The notes under the pieces were generated by a model. It searched no databases and was not told where the DNA came from. It saw only the letters and a program-made list of their open reading frames with translations. From positions 248,001-312,000 of the forward strand of contig NZ_CP036274.1 in NCBI RefSeq assembly GCF_007747655.1: DNA of 64,000 nt, given 5' to 3'. The first letter of the stretch is position 1, and each line of letters begins with the position of its first letter. This DNA is from Anatilimnocola aggregata. Lineage in GTDB: Bacteria > Planctomycetota > Planctomycetia > Pirellulales > Pirellulaceae. The position numbers and the translations under genes were made by a program. Of this stretch, positions 18,585 to 26,463 are shown piece by piece.

Positions 18585-18786
18585 TGGGCAAGTTCTCTTC
18601 CTCGAAAGCTCAAATATTCACGGCGACGGAACCGGCAACGACTATAACGCAAACCCGCCCGTCCTGCGCACTTTTCACTCTGACGCGAGGCTGGCACCGC
18701 AGCTACAACTAGGATTCTTCGCCAGTTTCTGGCCGCAAGAGAATCCACCAAGCCGACCATCGGCTCGAACAAAAGCGTGAAGCAAC

Positions 18787-20661
18787 ATGGCTGGTGAGCT
18801 GCAGAGTCGTCGAGCTTGGATCTTTGAACATCACGATGCTCTCGTGGCCGCCGTGGCGATCGCCGGACTGGTGACGCACGTGATGATGGCCTATGGACTG
18901 CGCACCAGTGAGTTCGCCGCGAACGTGCCACTCTGGGCGGCGCTAGTGCTGGGCGGCATCCCCGTGCTATTGGAACTTGCCTACAACGCCAGCCAGGGAA
19001 AGTTTGGTGCCGATTGGCTGGCAGGCATTTCGATCATTACCGCAATCCTGCTTGGGCAATATCTGGCCGGGGTGCTAGTGGTGCTGATGCTCTCGGGGGG
19101 CGAGGCCATCGAAGCATATGCCCTGGCCTCAGCCTCTTCAGTGTTATCTGCCTTGGCCAAGCGCGTGCCGCTCGTGGCCCATCGCCGCAGCGACGGGCAG
19201 CTGAACGACATTCCGTTGGATCAGGTGAACGTGGGAGATGTTCTCACGCTCTTTCCGCACGACATTTGTCCCGTCGATGGCGAAGTGATCGAAGGGCACG
19301 GCTCGATGGACGAGTCGTTCTTGACCGGCGAACCGTACAACATGTCGAAGGCGCCGGGCTCGCTGGTGATCTCGGGTGCGCTCAATGGCAACGTGGTCCT
19401 AATCATTCGCGCCACCAAGCGCGCGATCGATTCGCGCTATGCTCAAATCATGAAGGTGATGGAACAAGGCGAACAATATCGCCCGCGCATGCGCCGCCTG
19501 GGGGATCAACTGGGCGCGTGGTACACGCCCCTGGCCTTGGTGATTGCCGGCATCGCCTGGGCCATCAGTGGCGAAGCCACACGCTTCCTGGCGGTGCTGG
19601 TGGTGGCGACTCCCTGCCCGCTGCTGATTGCCATTCCCGTGGCGATCATCGGTGCGATCTCGCTCGCTGCCCGGCACGGTATCATCGTGAAGAAGCCGAC
19701 GGTTCTGGAACAAATCGGCGGTTGCCGGACAATCATCTTCGATAAAACGGGCACGCTCACCTATGGCCGCCCGAGCCTGACCGAGCAACTAGCGCCGGCC
19801 GGCGTGCAGGTTCGCGACATGCTTCAACTGGCGGCCAGCTTAGAGCGTTACTCAAAGCATCCGCTGTCGCAGGCGATTGTCGATCAGGCCGAGCGCGAAG
19901 GAATCGCCCTGCTCGATGCCAGCGAAATCCAAGAGCCTCCCGGCCAAGGGGTGCGCGGCAAGGTGCATGGGCGCGAAGTTCAAATCACCGGCCGCAATAA
20001 GCTGGCCGTCAGCAATCCCACCGCTGCCCGCGATTTGCCCCCGGTCGACGCTGGCCTCGAATGTATTCTGCTCGTCGATGGCAACTACGCCGCCACCTAT
20101 CGTTTTCGCGATGAGCCGCGGCTCGATGGGCGGTCGTTCATCCACCACTTGGGTCCGCAGCATCACATCGACCGCGTGATGATCGTCTCGGGCGATCGCG
20201 AGTCGGAAGTGAAATACCTGGCGGCCCGCGTCGGCATCACCGATGTTCGCGCCGAGCAAAGCCCGGAGCAGAAGGTCGAGATCGTCCGCGCAGAAACAGC
20301 CCGCGCGCCGACCATTTTCGTGGGCGACGGCATCAACGACGCTCCCGCGCTGCAGATTGCCACGGTTGGCATCGCCTTCGGTCAGGCCAGCGACATCACC
20401 AGCGAAGCGGCCGGCGCGGTCATCATGGACAGCTCGCTCAAGCGGGTCGACATGCTGCTGCACATTGGTCATCGCATGCGCAGCATCGCCCTGCAGAGCG
20501 CCGTGGGTGGCATCGTTCTCAGCTTGGGGGGCATGCTCCTCGCCGCCAGCGGGCACTTGTCGCCGGTGGCCGGGGCGGTGCTGCAAGAAGTGATCGACGT
20601 CGTCGCGGTCCTTAACGCGGCCCGCGTCGCATGGTCGACGCAGCCGCTGAACGACTACTAG
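18787..20661 (+). CDS. Heavy-metal (CPx) P-type ATPase
   Basis: The 624-residue protein has all P-type ATPase blocks: membrane helices at the N-terminus, DESFLTGEP actuator loop, VVATPCPLLIAIP with the CPx metal site (C277), FDKTGTLTYGRP with phosphorylated D319, KHPLSQAI, VGDGINDAPALQIA hinge and C-terminal helices. It lacks the usual N-terminal HMA metal-binding domain. It would move a transition metal out of the cytoplasm (Zn/Cd/Co/Cu unresolved). It is divergent from the acyltransferase-like gene and convergent with the DUF1559 gene. Confidence 0.92.
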   Translation: MAGELQSRRAWIFEHHDALVAAVAIAGLVTHVMMAYGLRTSEFAANVPLWAALVLGGIPVLLELAYNASQGKFGADWLAGISIITAILLGQYLAGVLVVLMLSGGEAIEAYALASASSVLSALAKRVPLVAHRRSDGQLNDIPLDQVNVGDVLTLFPHDICPVDGEVIEGHGSMDESFLTGEPYNMSKAPGSLVISGALNGNVVLIIRATKRAIDSRYAQIMKVMEQGEQYRPRMRRLGDQLGAWYTPLALVIAGIAWAISGEATRFLAVLVVATPCPLLIAIPVAIIGAISLAARHGIIVKKPTVLEQIGGCRTIIFDKTGTLTYGRPSLTEQLAPAGVQVRDMLQLAASLERYSKHPLSQAIVDQAEREGIALLDASEIQEPPGQGVRGKVHGREVQITGRNKLAVSNPTAARDLPPVDAGLECILLVDGNYAATYRFRDEPRLDGRSFIHHLGPQHHIDRVMIVSGDRESEVKYLAARVGITDVRAEQSPEQKVEIVRAETARAPTIFVGDGINDAPALQIATVGIAFGQASDITSEAAGAVIMDSSLKRVDMLLHIGHRMRSIALQSAVGGIVLSLGGMLLAASGHLSPVAGAVLQEVIDVVAVLNAARVAWSTQPLNDY

Positions 20662-20691
20662 CAGCAGGAACGACGAGCCAAGCCAATGCGC

Positions 20692-21594
20692 TTACTGCAC
20701 CGCGTTGGCATCGTCGCGGCCAGCAGCCCATTTGACGACGCTCTTATCGCCGGTCTCATAGAAGAATCGCACGGAGCCATCGCAGTAGGCAAAAAAGGCT
20801 CCCCCAGGATGACGGCTGCTGAAGGCTTGCGGCGCGGGGCCGTTCACGTTGGCGCTCACGTCGTCGACCGACCACATGACGTCGCTGGTCCACACCGACG
20901 AAGCCATTTCGCCCGGCAGTGTGCGCATGCCGGTCATGCCCGCCCACAGGGCTGCTCGCTTGCCGGTCTTCTCGTCCAGAATGCACTCGCCAATCGCCAG
21001 CGTGTTCGAGGTGCCGTCGGTCACGCGGGCCAGCGGCGTGCGACTGTTTTGATACATCACGCCGCCATAGTCATAGTCGATATAGAACCGCATCATGTCG
21101 ACCGGACCAGCCACGCAGCGATAGTTCGATGTGCCGTGAAACAACCGGGCCGGATTCTTGGCCGGCGAAGGATCGGACGGGCAGCGATAAAGGTTCAGCT
21201 GCAACTCGGTGTGGGTGGTGGGAAGTGCCGGAATCGCTCCGTCGCCGAACGTGGGCGTTTGATTGCGGGCCGCTTCGAACAAGCTCTTGTGCTCGATATA
21301 AGGCAAAATCGCACTACCCCAGCCCCAGCCGGGGTCAGTCCCGCTGGCCTCATAGGCCGAAGGGAAATAGCCGTAGCACCCTTCGTGATTGTGCAGACCA
21401 ATCACAAGTTGGCGCAGGTGATTCTCGCACTGGGCTCGCCGGCCCGCTTCGCGCGCCGACTGCACCGCGGGCAACAGCAGCGCCACCAGCACACCGATGA
21501 TGGCAATGGTCACCAGCAACTCAATCAGCGTGAACGCCGGTCGAACAGAGCGACGACGACGCGCAGCATCCTCTCTTCGACAAAGTTCGGCCAT
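20692..21594 (-). CDS. DUF1559 prepilin-like protein
   Basis: The 300-residue protein starts with a short leader and the type IV prepilin-like helix AFTLIELLVTIAIIGVLVALLLP, followed by AVQSAREAGRRAQCENHLRQLVIGLHNHEGCYG and the DUF1559 body. The body contains YIEHKSLFEAAR, YRCPSDPS, VTDGTSNTLAIGECI and FSSRHPGGAFFAYCDGSVRFF. This is a very large planctomycete family of unknown function, exported through the type II/IV pilus-like pathway and abundant in paralogues. No pilus genes are adjacent. Confidence 0.93.
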   Translation of the reverse strand: MAELCRREDAARRRRSVRPAFTLIELLVTIAIIGVLVALLLPAVQSAREAGRRAQCENHLRQLVIGLHNHEGCYGYFPSAYEASGTDPGWGWGSAILPYIEHKSLFEAARNQTPTFGDGAIPALPTTHTELQLNLYRCPSDPSPAKNPARLFHGTSNYRCVAGPVDMMRFYIDYDYGGVMYQNSRTPLARVTDGTSNTLAIGECILDEKTGKRAALWAGMTGMRTLPGEMASSVWTSDVMWSVDDVSANVNGPAPQAFSSRHPGGAFFAYCDGSVRFFYETGDKSVVKWAAGRDDANAVQ

Positions 21595-21826
21595 GACGGC
21601 AGCCCCCGGTGGTGAGCGATTCCACAGTCATGCCTCCCGCTTTCGCGAACCGCCCCCCTGAGAAGTTATCGAGCCCCCCAGCCACCGTCAACCAGAATCG
21701 CTGGTTTCTCGCGGGCGTTTTGAGGCATTGGGGAGCACGTCCGGCCAAATTTGACGCTCCCCCTCAAGCAAGGTATTGTGAGGGATCCTCTCGATTCGCA
21801 CCCCAGACGCTGGCCCACCATTCCTC

Positions 21827-22393
21827 ATGCAAGCCTATACCAAGTTCGAGCAGCAGGTCGTGGCGATCCTGACGAACAAAAAATACACCGGCAATATCAA
21901 GTTCACACTGTTGAACCGCAAAGTCGAACCGTCGATGTTTCAAGACGTCGCCGCCGCCATCAAGCAGAATCGCATTCAGGTCCGCTGGGTCGATAAGAAC
22001 TCCAAAGTCCCAGGCGACGGCCTGTACGACGCCGCCCGCAACACGTTCTATATCCGCGATACCACGTCCGATATTGGCGATCTCTACTCGCTCATCGTCC
22101 ACGAGTCGGTTCACGCCTATTCCGATCTCGTCAAAACACCGCGCGACACGTTGCCCGAAGAATTCATCGCCTATGTTGCGGGGAGCGTTTGCCTGCACAA
22201 CCTGGGCAAAGCGAAAGACCCTGTCATTTATGACCTGGCCATGCTCGGCCTCGGCAGCAAGCTCAAGTATCACAAAAAGAAGCAAGACCTGATCAACGGT
22301 GTCTCGACCTATATCGCCACGCTCAAAGACAGCAGCGGGCACAACGTCTACAACCTCAAGGCCCAGTACCAGTTCGACGGCGTCCCCAAATAG
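21827..22393 (+). CDS. Small HESVH putative metalloprotease-like protein
   Basis: The 188-residue protein carries LIVHESVHAYSD, an HExxH zinc motif (H92, E93, H96), with PEEFIAYVAG about 20 residues downstream as a candidate third ligand (glutamate). That is a gluzincin-like layout. There is no signal peptide and no membrane segment, and the protein is shorter than known peptidases. I cannot name a family. The context (between DUF1559 and YTV-repeat genes) does not suggest a partner. Confidence 0.75.
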   Translation: MQAYTKFEQQVVAILTNKKYTGNIKFTLLNRKVEPSMFQDVAAAIKQNRIQVRWVDKNSKVPGDGLYDAARNTFYIRDTTSDIGDLYSLIVHESVHAYSDLVKTPRDTLPEEFIAYVAGSVCLHNLGKAKDPVIYDLAMLGLGSKLKYHKKKQDLINGVSTYIATLKDSSGHNVYNLKAQYQFDGVPK

Positions 22394-22950
22394 TAGGCCA
22401 CCCGCTCGAGTAATGGGGCTACACGGCTTGAGTGGCTGCGGTTCTACCCCGGGGCTTTCCTTGGTCTTCAGAGGTAAGGCTCCTCGTCAAGCGTGTAGGA
22501 CAATCAAGTTTTCTTCTGAGGGGCCTCGATTCTGCAGCATTCGTGGCCTGTGCTAGTGACTCTCTTTTGACCGCGTTGGTCAGCAAACGATCCGTAAACC
22601 GACGAGCGGCGTGTCGTGGTTCGCCCTGTCGATTGCGTGTCGTAAATGGGCCATGCGCTGCCAAAGTGCTGGCACAAGGCCAGTGCGCCCTGAGCGATAC
22701 GCTCGCAATTCAACGCAATTGTCCGGCGGAAGCCAAGCTTCATTCGGCCAACCTCAGGACTGTTTAAGGGGCGCAATCTTTATCGTCACTACGGCATAGG
22801 GTTCGCATGCTGCGGGTACAACCCAACCCGGACGGCGGCAGAGTTGGCTTCCTTTGATCATCACACAAAAGACGTCCACAGAGCCGGGTTCTTTCGACGG
22901 GATAGTTATCTCGTCAGCCCGGCTGAATAAACGCGTTGGAGTACCTGGAA
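22394..22950. other. Gap upstream of the YTV-repeat gene
   Basis: About 550 bp with no convincing gene. The open frames in it have atypical composition and no ribosome-binding sites. No terminator, repeat or known leader RNA was recognised; the length would allow a long 5' leader or promoter for the YTV gene. Confidence 0.4.
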
Positions 22951-23880
22951 ATGTTTCGAGTTCATGGATTGAATCTGGCCTTGTCTGCCACCTTGCTTGC
23001 CGGTGGCTTGTTCGCCACCGACACCGCTCAAGCTGGGAGACGGCATCAGCGGGGCTGCGCTTCAGCCTGCAACGAAGGTTGCGCGACTGCCGAGTGTGCT
23101 GTCGACGCATCCGCGCCACAGCCGGAGACTGTCACGAGAACGATCATGGTCCCGCAGACCACTTATGAGACCATGACGGTGCCGGTCACGGTCTACAAGC
23201 CGGTGACCAAAACCAAGATGGTCACGGTCTATCGCATGGTCCCGCAGACTCGCGAGGTCAAGCGAATGATGACTGAGTACGTCAATGTGCCCCAGACCCG
23301 CACCGAGACGTATGTCTCGGTCACGCCCACTTGGAAAGAAGTGCAGAAGGACGTAACCGTCATGGTGCCGACCACCGAATCGCGAGAAGCGGTTCGCAGG
23401 GTCTGCAAGCCGGTAATGTCTACCGAGACTCGCACCGTTAGTCGCGATCAGGGTGCCTACGAAACTCGCACGCACACCGACTGCTGCGGCTGCATACGCA
23501 CCTGCAAGGTCTGGGTGCCGAATGTTGTGCAGGAAGAAGTCGAAGTCCCCGTCTGCAGGCATCAGGTTTCGGAAGAGGCCTACACCTATAACGTCACCGT
23601 TTGCAAACCAGAAACTCAAACCAAGACCTTCAAGGTTTGTGAAATGGTCCGCGAAGACAAAACTCGAGAAGTGCAATTTGTCGAAACCCAGGCCAAGCAA
23701 GTTGAAAAGACCTTCACCGAGTCGTTCTACGAGCGCGTGGCCGAAGAGAAAGAAGTGAGCTACGTCGAGCGCGAAGCGGTCACGGAACAGCGCGAAGTTC
23801 AAGTCGCCAAGTGCGTCATGGTGCCGAAAGAAGTGACCTACACCCACTCTCCCCATGGTAGCTGCCGTAGCTGTCGATAA
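22951..23880 (+). CDS. YTV-repeat secreted protein
   Basis: The 309-residue product from ATG 22951 (GGAG upstream) has a signal peptide ending around DTAQAG and then many tandem beta-type units of the YTV kind: PQTTYETMTVPVTVYKPVT, KTKMVTVYRMVPQTREVKR, MTEYVNVPQTRTETYVSV, and so on. Cysteine pairs occur near residues 165-180 (DCCGCIRTCKVW). These repeats are typical of planctomycete surface proteins and have been linked to the cell wall. A 12-bp-stem terminator follows. Function probably structural. Confidence 0.85.
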   Translation: MFRVHGLNLALSATLLAGGLFATDTAQAGRRHQRGCASACNEGCATAECAVDASAPQPETVTRTIMVPQTTYETMTVPVTVYKPVTKTKMVTVYRMVPQTREVKRMMTEYVNVPQTRTETYVSVTPTWKEVQKDVTVMVPTTESREAVRRVCKPVMSTETRTVSRDQGAYETRTHTDCCGCIRTCKVWVPNVVQEEVEVPVCRHQVSEEAYTYNVTVCKPETQTKTFKVCEMVREDKTREVQFVETQAKQVEKTFTESFYERVAEEKEVSYVEREAVTEQREVQVAKCVMVPKEVTYTHSPHGSCRSCR

Positions 23881-23919
23881 GCGTCTGCCGTCCGGTGGAC
23901 TAAACCAGAGAGCCAGATA

Positions 23920-23967
23920 GCGAGGACCAGGCTGCAATCGCTGCCGCCTGGTCCTCGCTTGTTTCTT
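23920..23967 (+). terminator. Strong hairpin terminator after the YTV-repeat gene
   Basis: GCGAGGACCAGG (23920-23931) pairs with CCTGGTCCTCGC (23947-23958), a perfect 12-bp stem with a 15-base loop, followed by TTGTTTCTT. It lies 40 bases after the stop codon. Confidence 0.85.
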
Positions 23968-24022
23968 GGCAACTGCAGCGGACTCCGACCGTCAATGAGG
24001 TTCCCGACCGGGAGCGCTTGGA

Positions 24023-25147
24023 TCAGCGAGACCAGCTGAAGAGCAGGCTAACGGCGGGGCCTGGTTCGATGTCTAGGACATCGTGCCGCGCGTCGGAGAA
24101 GGACTCGGCTTGAAAGATGCGCCGGTCGAACAAATAGGCTGCCGCAAGATCGAGCTTGAAGCCAAACGCCAATTCTCGCTCCAGGCCAATTCCCACCCGT
24201 TGATCGAACAGGTAGAGCCGGTCTTGGGTGTTCACTCGTTCGGAAAGCCAATACGTTTCGTTCACGATCTGATAGCTGGCATACAAATTCCAATAGTCTC
24301 CCAGCCTTTGACTCCCTCGCAGCGCAACATTCGTCAGTGGCAGATAGCTGGCGGTGAAGGTGAATGTCTCGGTGGGTTGATAGCGCAGCGAAAACGGGAT
24401 GCCGATATTCGCGGTGAACTGATCGCTGGGCCGCCAGACGTAGGCCACCCCCGGAATGGGAAACGGCAACTGTGACGTCGGTGAATAAAACAGACTGAAG
24501 CTCCAAGCATCGCGCTCGCCGCTCGGAACGTTGAGAAACCCGAGCGTCGTCAGGGTCATGTCGCGAATACCGGCAAAGGGCCGATCGCTGGCAGAACCAA
24601 CGTTGAACATGAAGCCGGCGCGCCAGCCGTTGTCGAACTCACGGCTGTGCAACGTGCCGATGCTAAGTTTCCAGAGATCGGCCGGCAGAGGCGTTCCCGA
24701 GTCGGGCAGTATCGCGTTGCCGCCAATTTCCAAATGCTCTAGGTTCGTCATGGCCAGCCAGATCGAGCGGCCCGTCGGCTCGATATAAAGCGGAAAAGCC
24801 AGGCTGGCCTGCAACCCGGTAAACGACAATTCGCTTCCCTGCCCCCGCACGTTCTGCGAGGGAACCCACAGCGCGCCCAACCTTAGTGGAGAACGGTCCT
24901 GGCCAGGTGGTCCGGCCGTTTCGCGGGGCTGAAATTCTGCGGGGTAAGTTCCCTCGCGCGGGGCAAACAGCAGAGCTTCTTCATCGACAAATAGAGGGTC
25001 TACCTCTGGCCACTGTTCGATTAACTGCGGAGAGGTCTGAGTTGGCCAGGCAATCTCGTCTTGGCACCGCGCATCGGCAACCATCCCCAGCAGCAGCCAG
25101 ATCATGACCAATCCATTGGTTCCGCCCAGGCCGCGCCAGCAATGCAT
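24023..25147 (-). CDS. DUF6268-like outer-membrane protein
   Basis: The 374-residue product from ATG 25147 has a signal peptide (VMIWLLLGMVADARCQDE) and a barrel region with regularly spaced aromatic strands (SELSFTGLQASLAFPLYI, SIWLAMTNLEHLEIGG, AWSFSLFYSPTSQLPFPIPGVAYVWRPSDQFTANIGIPFSLRY, LDLAAAYLFDRRIF, and a final VSLLFSWSR). The layout resembles DUF6268, a planctomycete family of outer-membrane barrels. A longer form from 25204 also exists. It ends convergently with the YTV gene. Confidence 0.75.
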   Translation of the reverse strand: MHCWRGLGGTNGLVMIWLLLGMVADARCQDEIAWPTQTSPQLIEQWPEVDPLFVDEEALLFAPREGTYPAEFQPRETAGPPGQDRSPLRLGALWVPSQNVRGQGSELSFTGLQASLAFPLYIEPTGRSIWLAMTNLEHLEIGGNAILPDSGTPLPADLWKLSIGTLHSREFDNGWRAGFMFNVGSASDRPFAGIRDMTLTTLGFLNVPSGERDAWSFSLFYSPTSQLPFPIPGVAYVWRPSDQFTANIGIPFSLRYQPTETFTFTASYLPLTNVALRGSQRLGDYWNLYASYQIVNETYWLSERVNTQDRLYLFDQRVGIGLERELAFGFKLDLAAAYLFDRRIFQAESFSDARHDVLDIEPGPAVSLLFSWSR

Positions 25148-25418
25148 GCAACACCGACTCCGTTCGCTGTTTCCAAAAGCCAGCGCAGTATAGAAGGTAG
25201 TCAAGAGCGCTAATAGGCCATTTGAAAGAGCGCAAGTCGCATCGCACCATATGCTTATGAATAATCGTTCCGGCGATTAAATGGTCGATGGGGGCTCTTT
25301 TTCGAGCCGCAAGTTCGGAATCTCGAAAATTCTTGCCAGACCGTGTCGGGTTCTGACCATTGCCGTTGAGTTTCAAGTTGTAACGCCAACTTTCAACTCC
25401 CTGCCAAGGACCCAAACG

Positions 25419-26342
25419 ATGAAGACCGCCACGACCCGCTGCCAACTGAAATGCGAAAAGCTCGAACAACGCGACCTGATGGCTGGCATCAGCATGAGCA
25501 ACGGGATTGTCACCATCAGCGGCACCAACACCCGCGATATTGCCGTTGTCTCGCAGAACGGCAGCACCATCAACGTCAGCCTGGCGGGTGGCCACTCGCA
25601 GTTGAAGGCCTTCCCCGCCTCGCAGGTTCGGCAGGTGGTCTTCAATGCTTATGGTGGCAACGACGAATTCTACAACGACACGAAGGTCCCCTCGGTCGCT
25701 TGGGGCGGTGACGGAAATGACTTTCTTCGCGGTGGCGACGGGGTCGACTTTTTGTACGGCGACAACGGCAACGATCGCGTGCTCGGACTCGGCGGCAACG
25801 ATCAACTGTTCGGCTGGTATGGGAACGACCTGCTCGAAGGTGGCAACGGCGACGATATTCTTCGCGGCGAACAAGGGGACGACGATATGTGGGGACATGC
25901 CGGCAACGACCAGTTGTTCGGCGACATCGGCAACGACACGCTCCAAGGTGGCACTGGAAACGACTTTCTCGCTGGCTGGTATGGCGACGACCGCATCATT
26001 GGCGATGACGGTGACGATCACATCCGCGGCGAATTTGGCAACGACAAGCTCTGGGGCAATAACGGCAACGACCACATCTATGGCCACGATGGCAACGATG
26101 AATTGTGGGGCGGAGCCGGCAACGACATGCTGGCTGGTATGAACGGTGCCGACGTCTTAAACGGAGAAGACGGCAACGACTACATGGACGGCGGCGGCTT
26201 GGACGGTGCCCAAGACAAACTCAGTGGCGGCCGTGGCTACGACCTCTACGTCATCGAGACTTACCTCAGCGGTGGCACACGGAAGCGGCGCGATACGTTG
26301 ATCGGTCTGGAAGCTGTCGATGGCGTCTCGGAAGTTCGCTAG
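25419..26342 (+). CDS. LEPR-XLL protein with RTX-like calcium-binding nonapeptide repeats
   Basis: The 307-residue product starts MKTATTRCQLKCEKLEQRDLMAG, a LEPR-XLL-like N-terminus found on exported planctomycete proteins. From about residue 95 it is a long array of GGNGDDxLxG-type nonapeptides (GGDGNDFLRGGDGVDFLYGDNGNDRVLGLGGNDQLFG and onward) that should fold as a calcium-binding parallel beta-roll. No type I secretion genes are adjacent, so the LEPR-XLL segment probably serves export or surface anchoring. The C-terminus ends with a short tail. No catalytic domain is visible. Confidence 0.85.
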   Translation: MKTATTRCQLKCEKLEQRDLMAGISMSNGIVTISGTNTRDIAVVSQNGSTINVSLAGGHSQLKAFPASQVRQVVFNAYGGNDEFYNDTKVPSVAWGGDGNDFLRGGDGVDFLYGDNGNDRVLGLGGNDQLFGWYGNDLLEGGNGDDILRGEQGDDDMWGHAGNDQLFGDIGNDTLQGGTGNDFLAGWYGDDRIIGDDGDDHIRGEFGNDKLWGNNGNDHIYGHDGNDELWGGAGNDMLAGMNGADVLNGEDGNDYMDGGGLDGAQDKLSGGRGYDLYVIETYLSGGTRKRRDTLIGLEAVDGVSEVR

Positions 26343-26463
26343 AGCTTTACGGGCACTCAAGTTGCCAGTGTGGCTGCTGCCGATTCCAACAGCAATTTTC
26401 TCAGCGGAGCGTTATGATTGCGACTCAGCAACCGTGCGACGAATCTCCGCTGAGGAAAACATC

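Noticed and set aside
22432-22767. 111-codon frame upstream of the YTV gene
   Set aside because: Composition and lack of any conserved-looking segment suggest chance.
24981-26087. Antisense frame of 368 codons opposite the RTX-like gene
   Set aside because: Val/Ile/Ala-rich shadow of Asp/Gly-rich repeats; no independent evidence.
25419-26342. RTX protein as a secreted toxin
   Set aside because: No toxin domain, acyltransferase or type I secretion genes nearby; repeats alone are structural.
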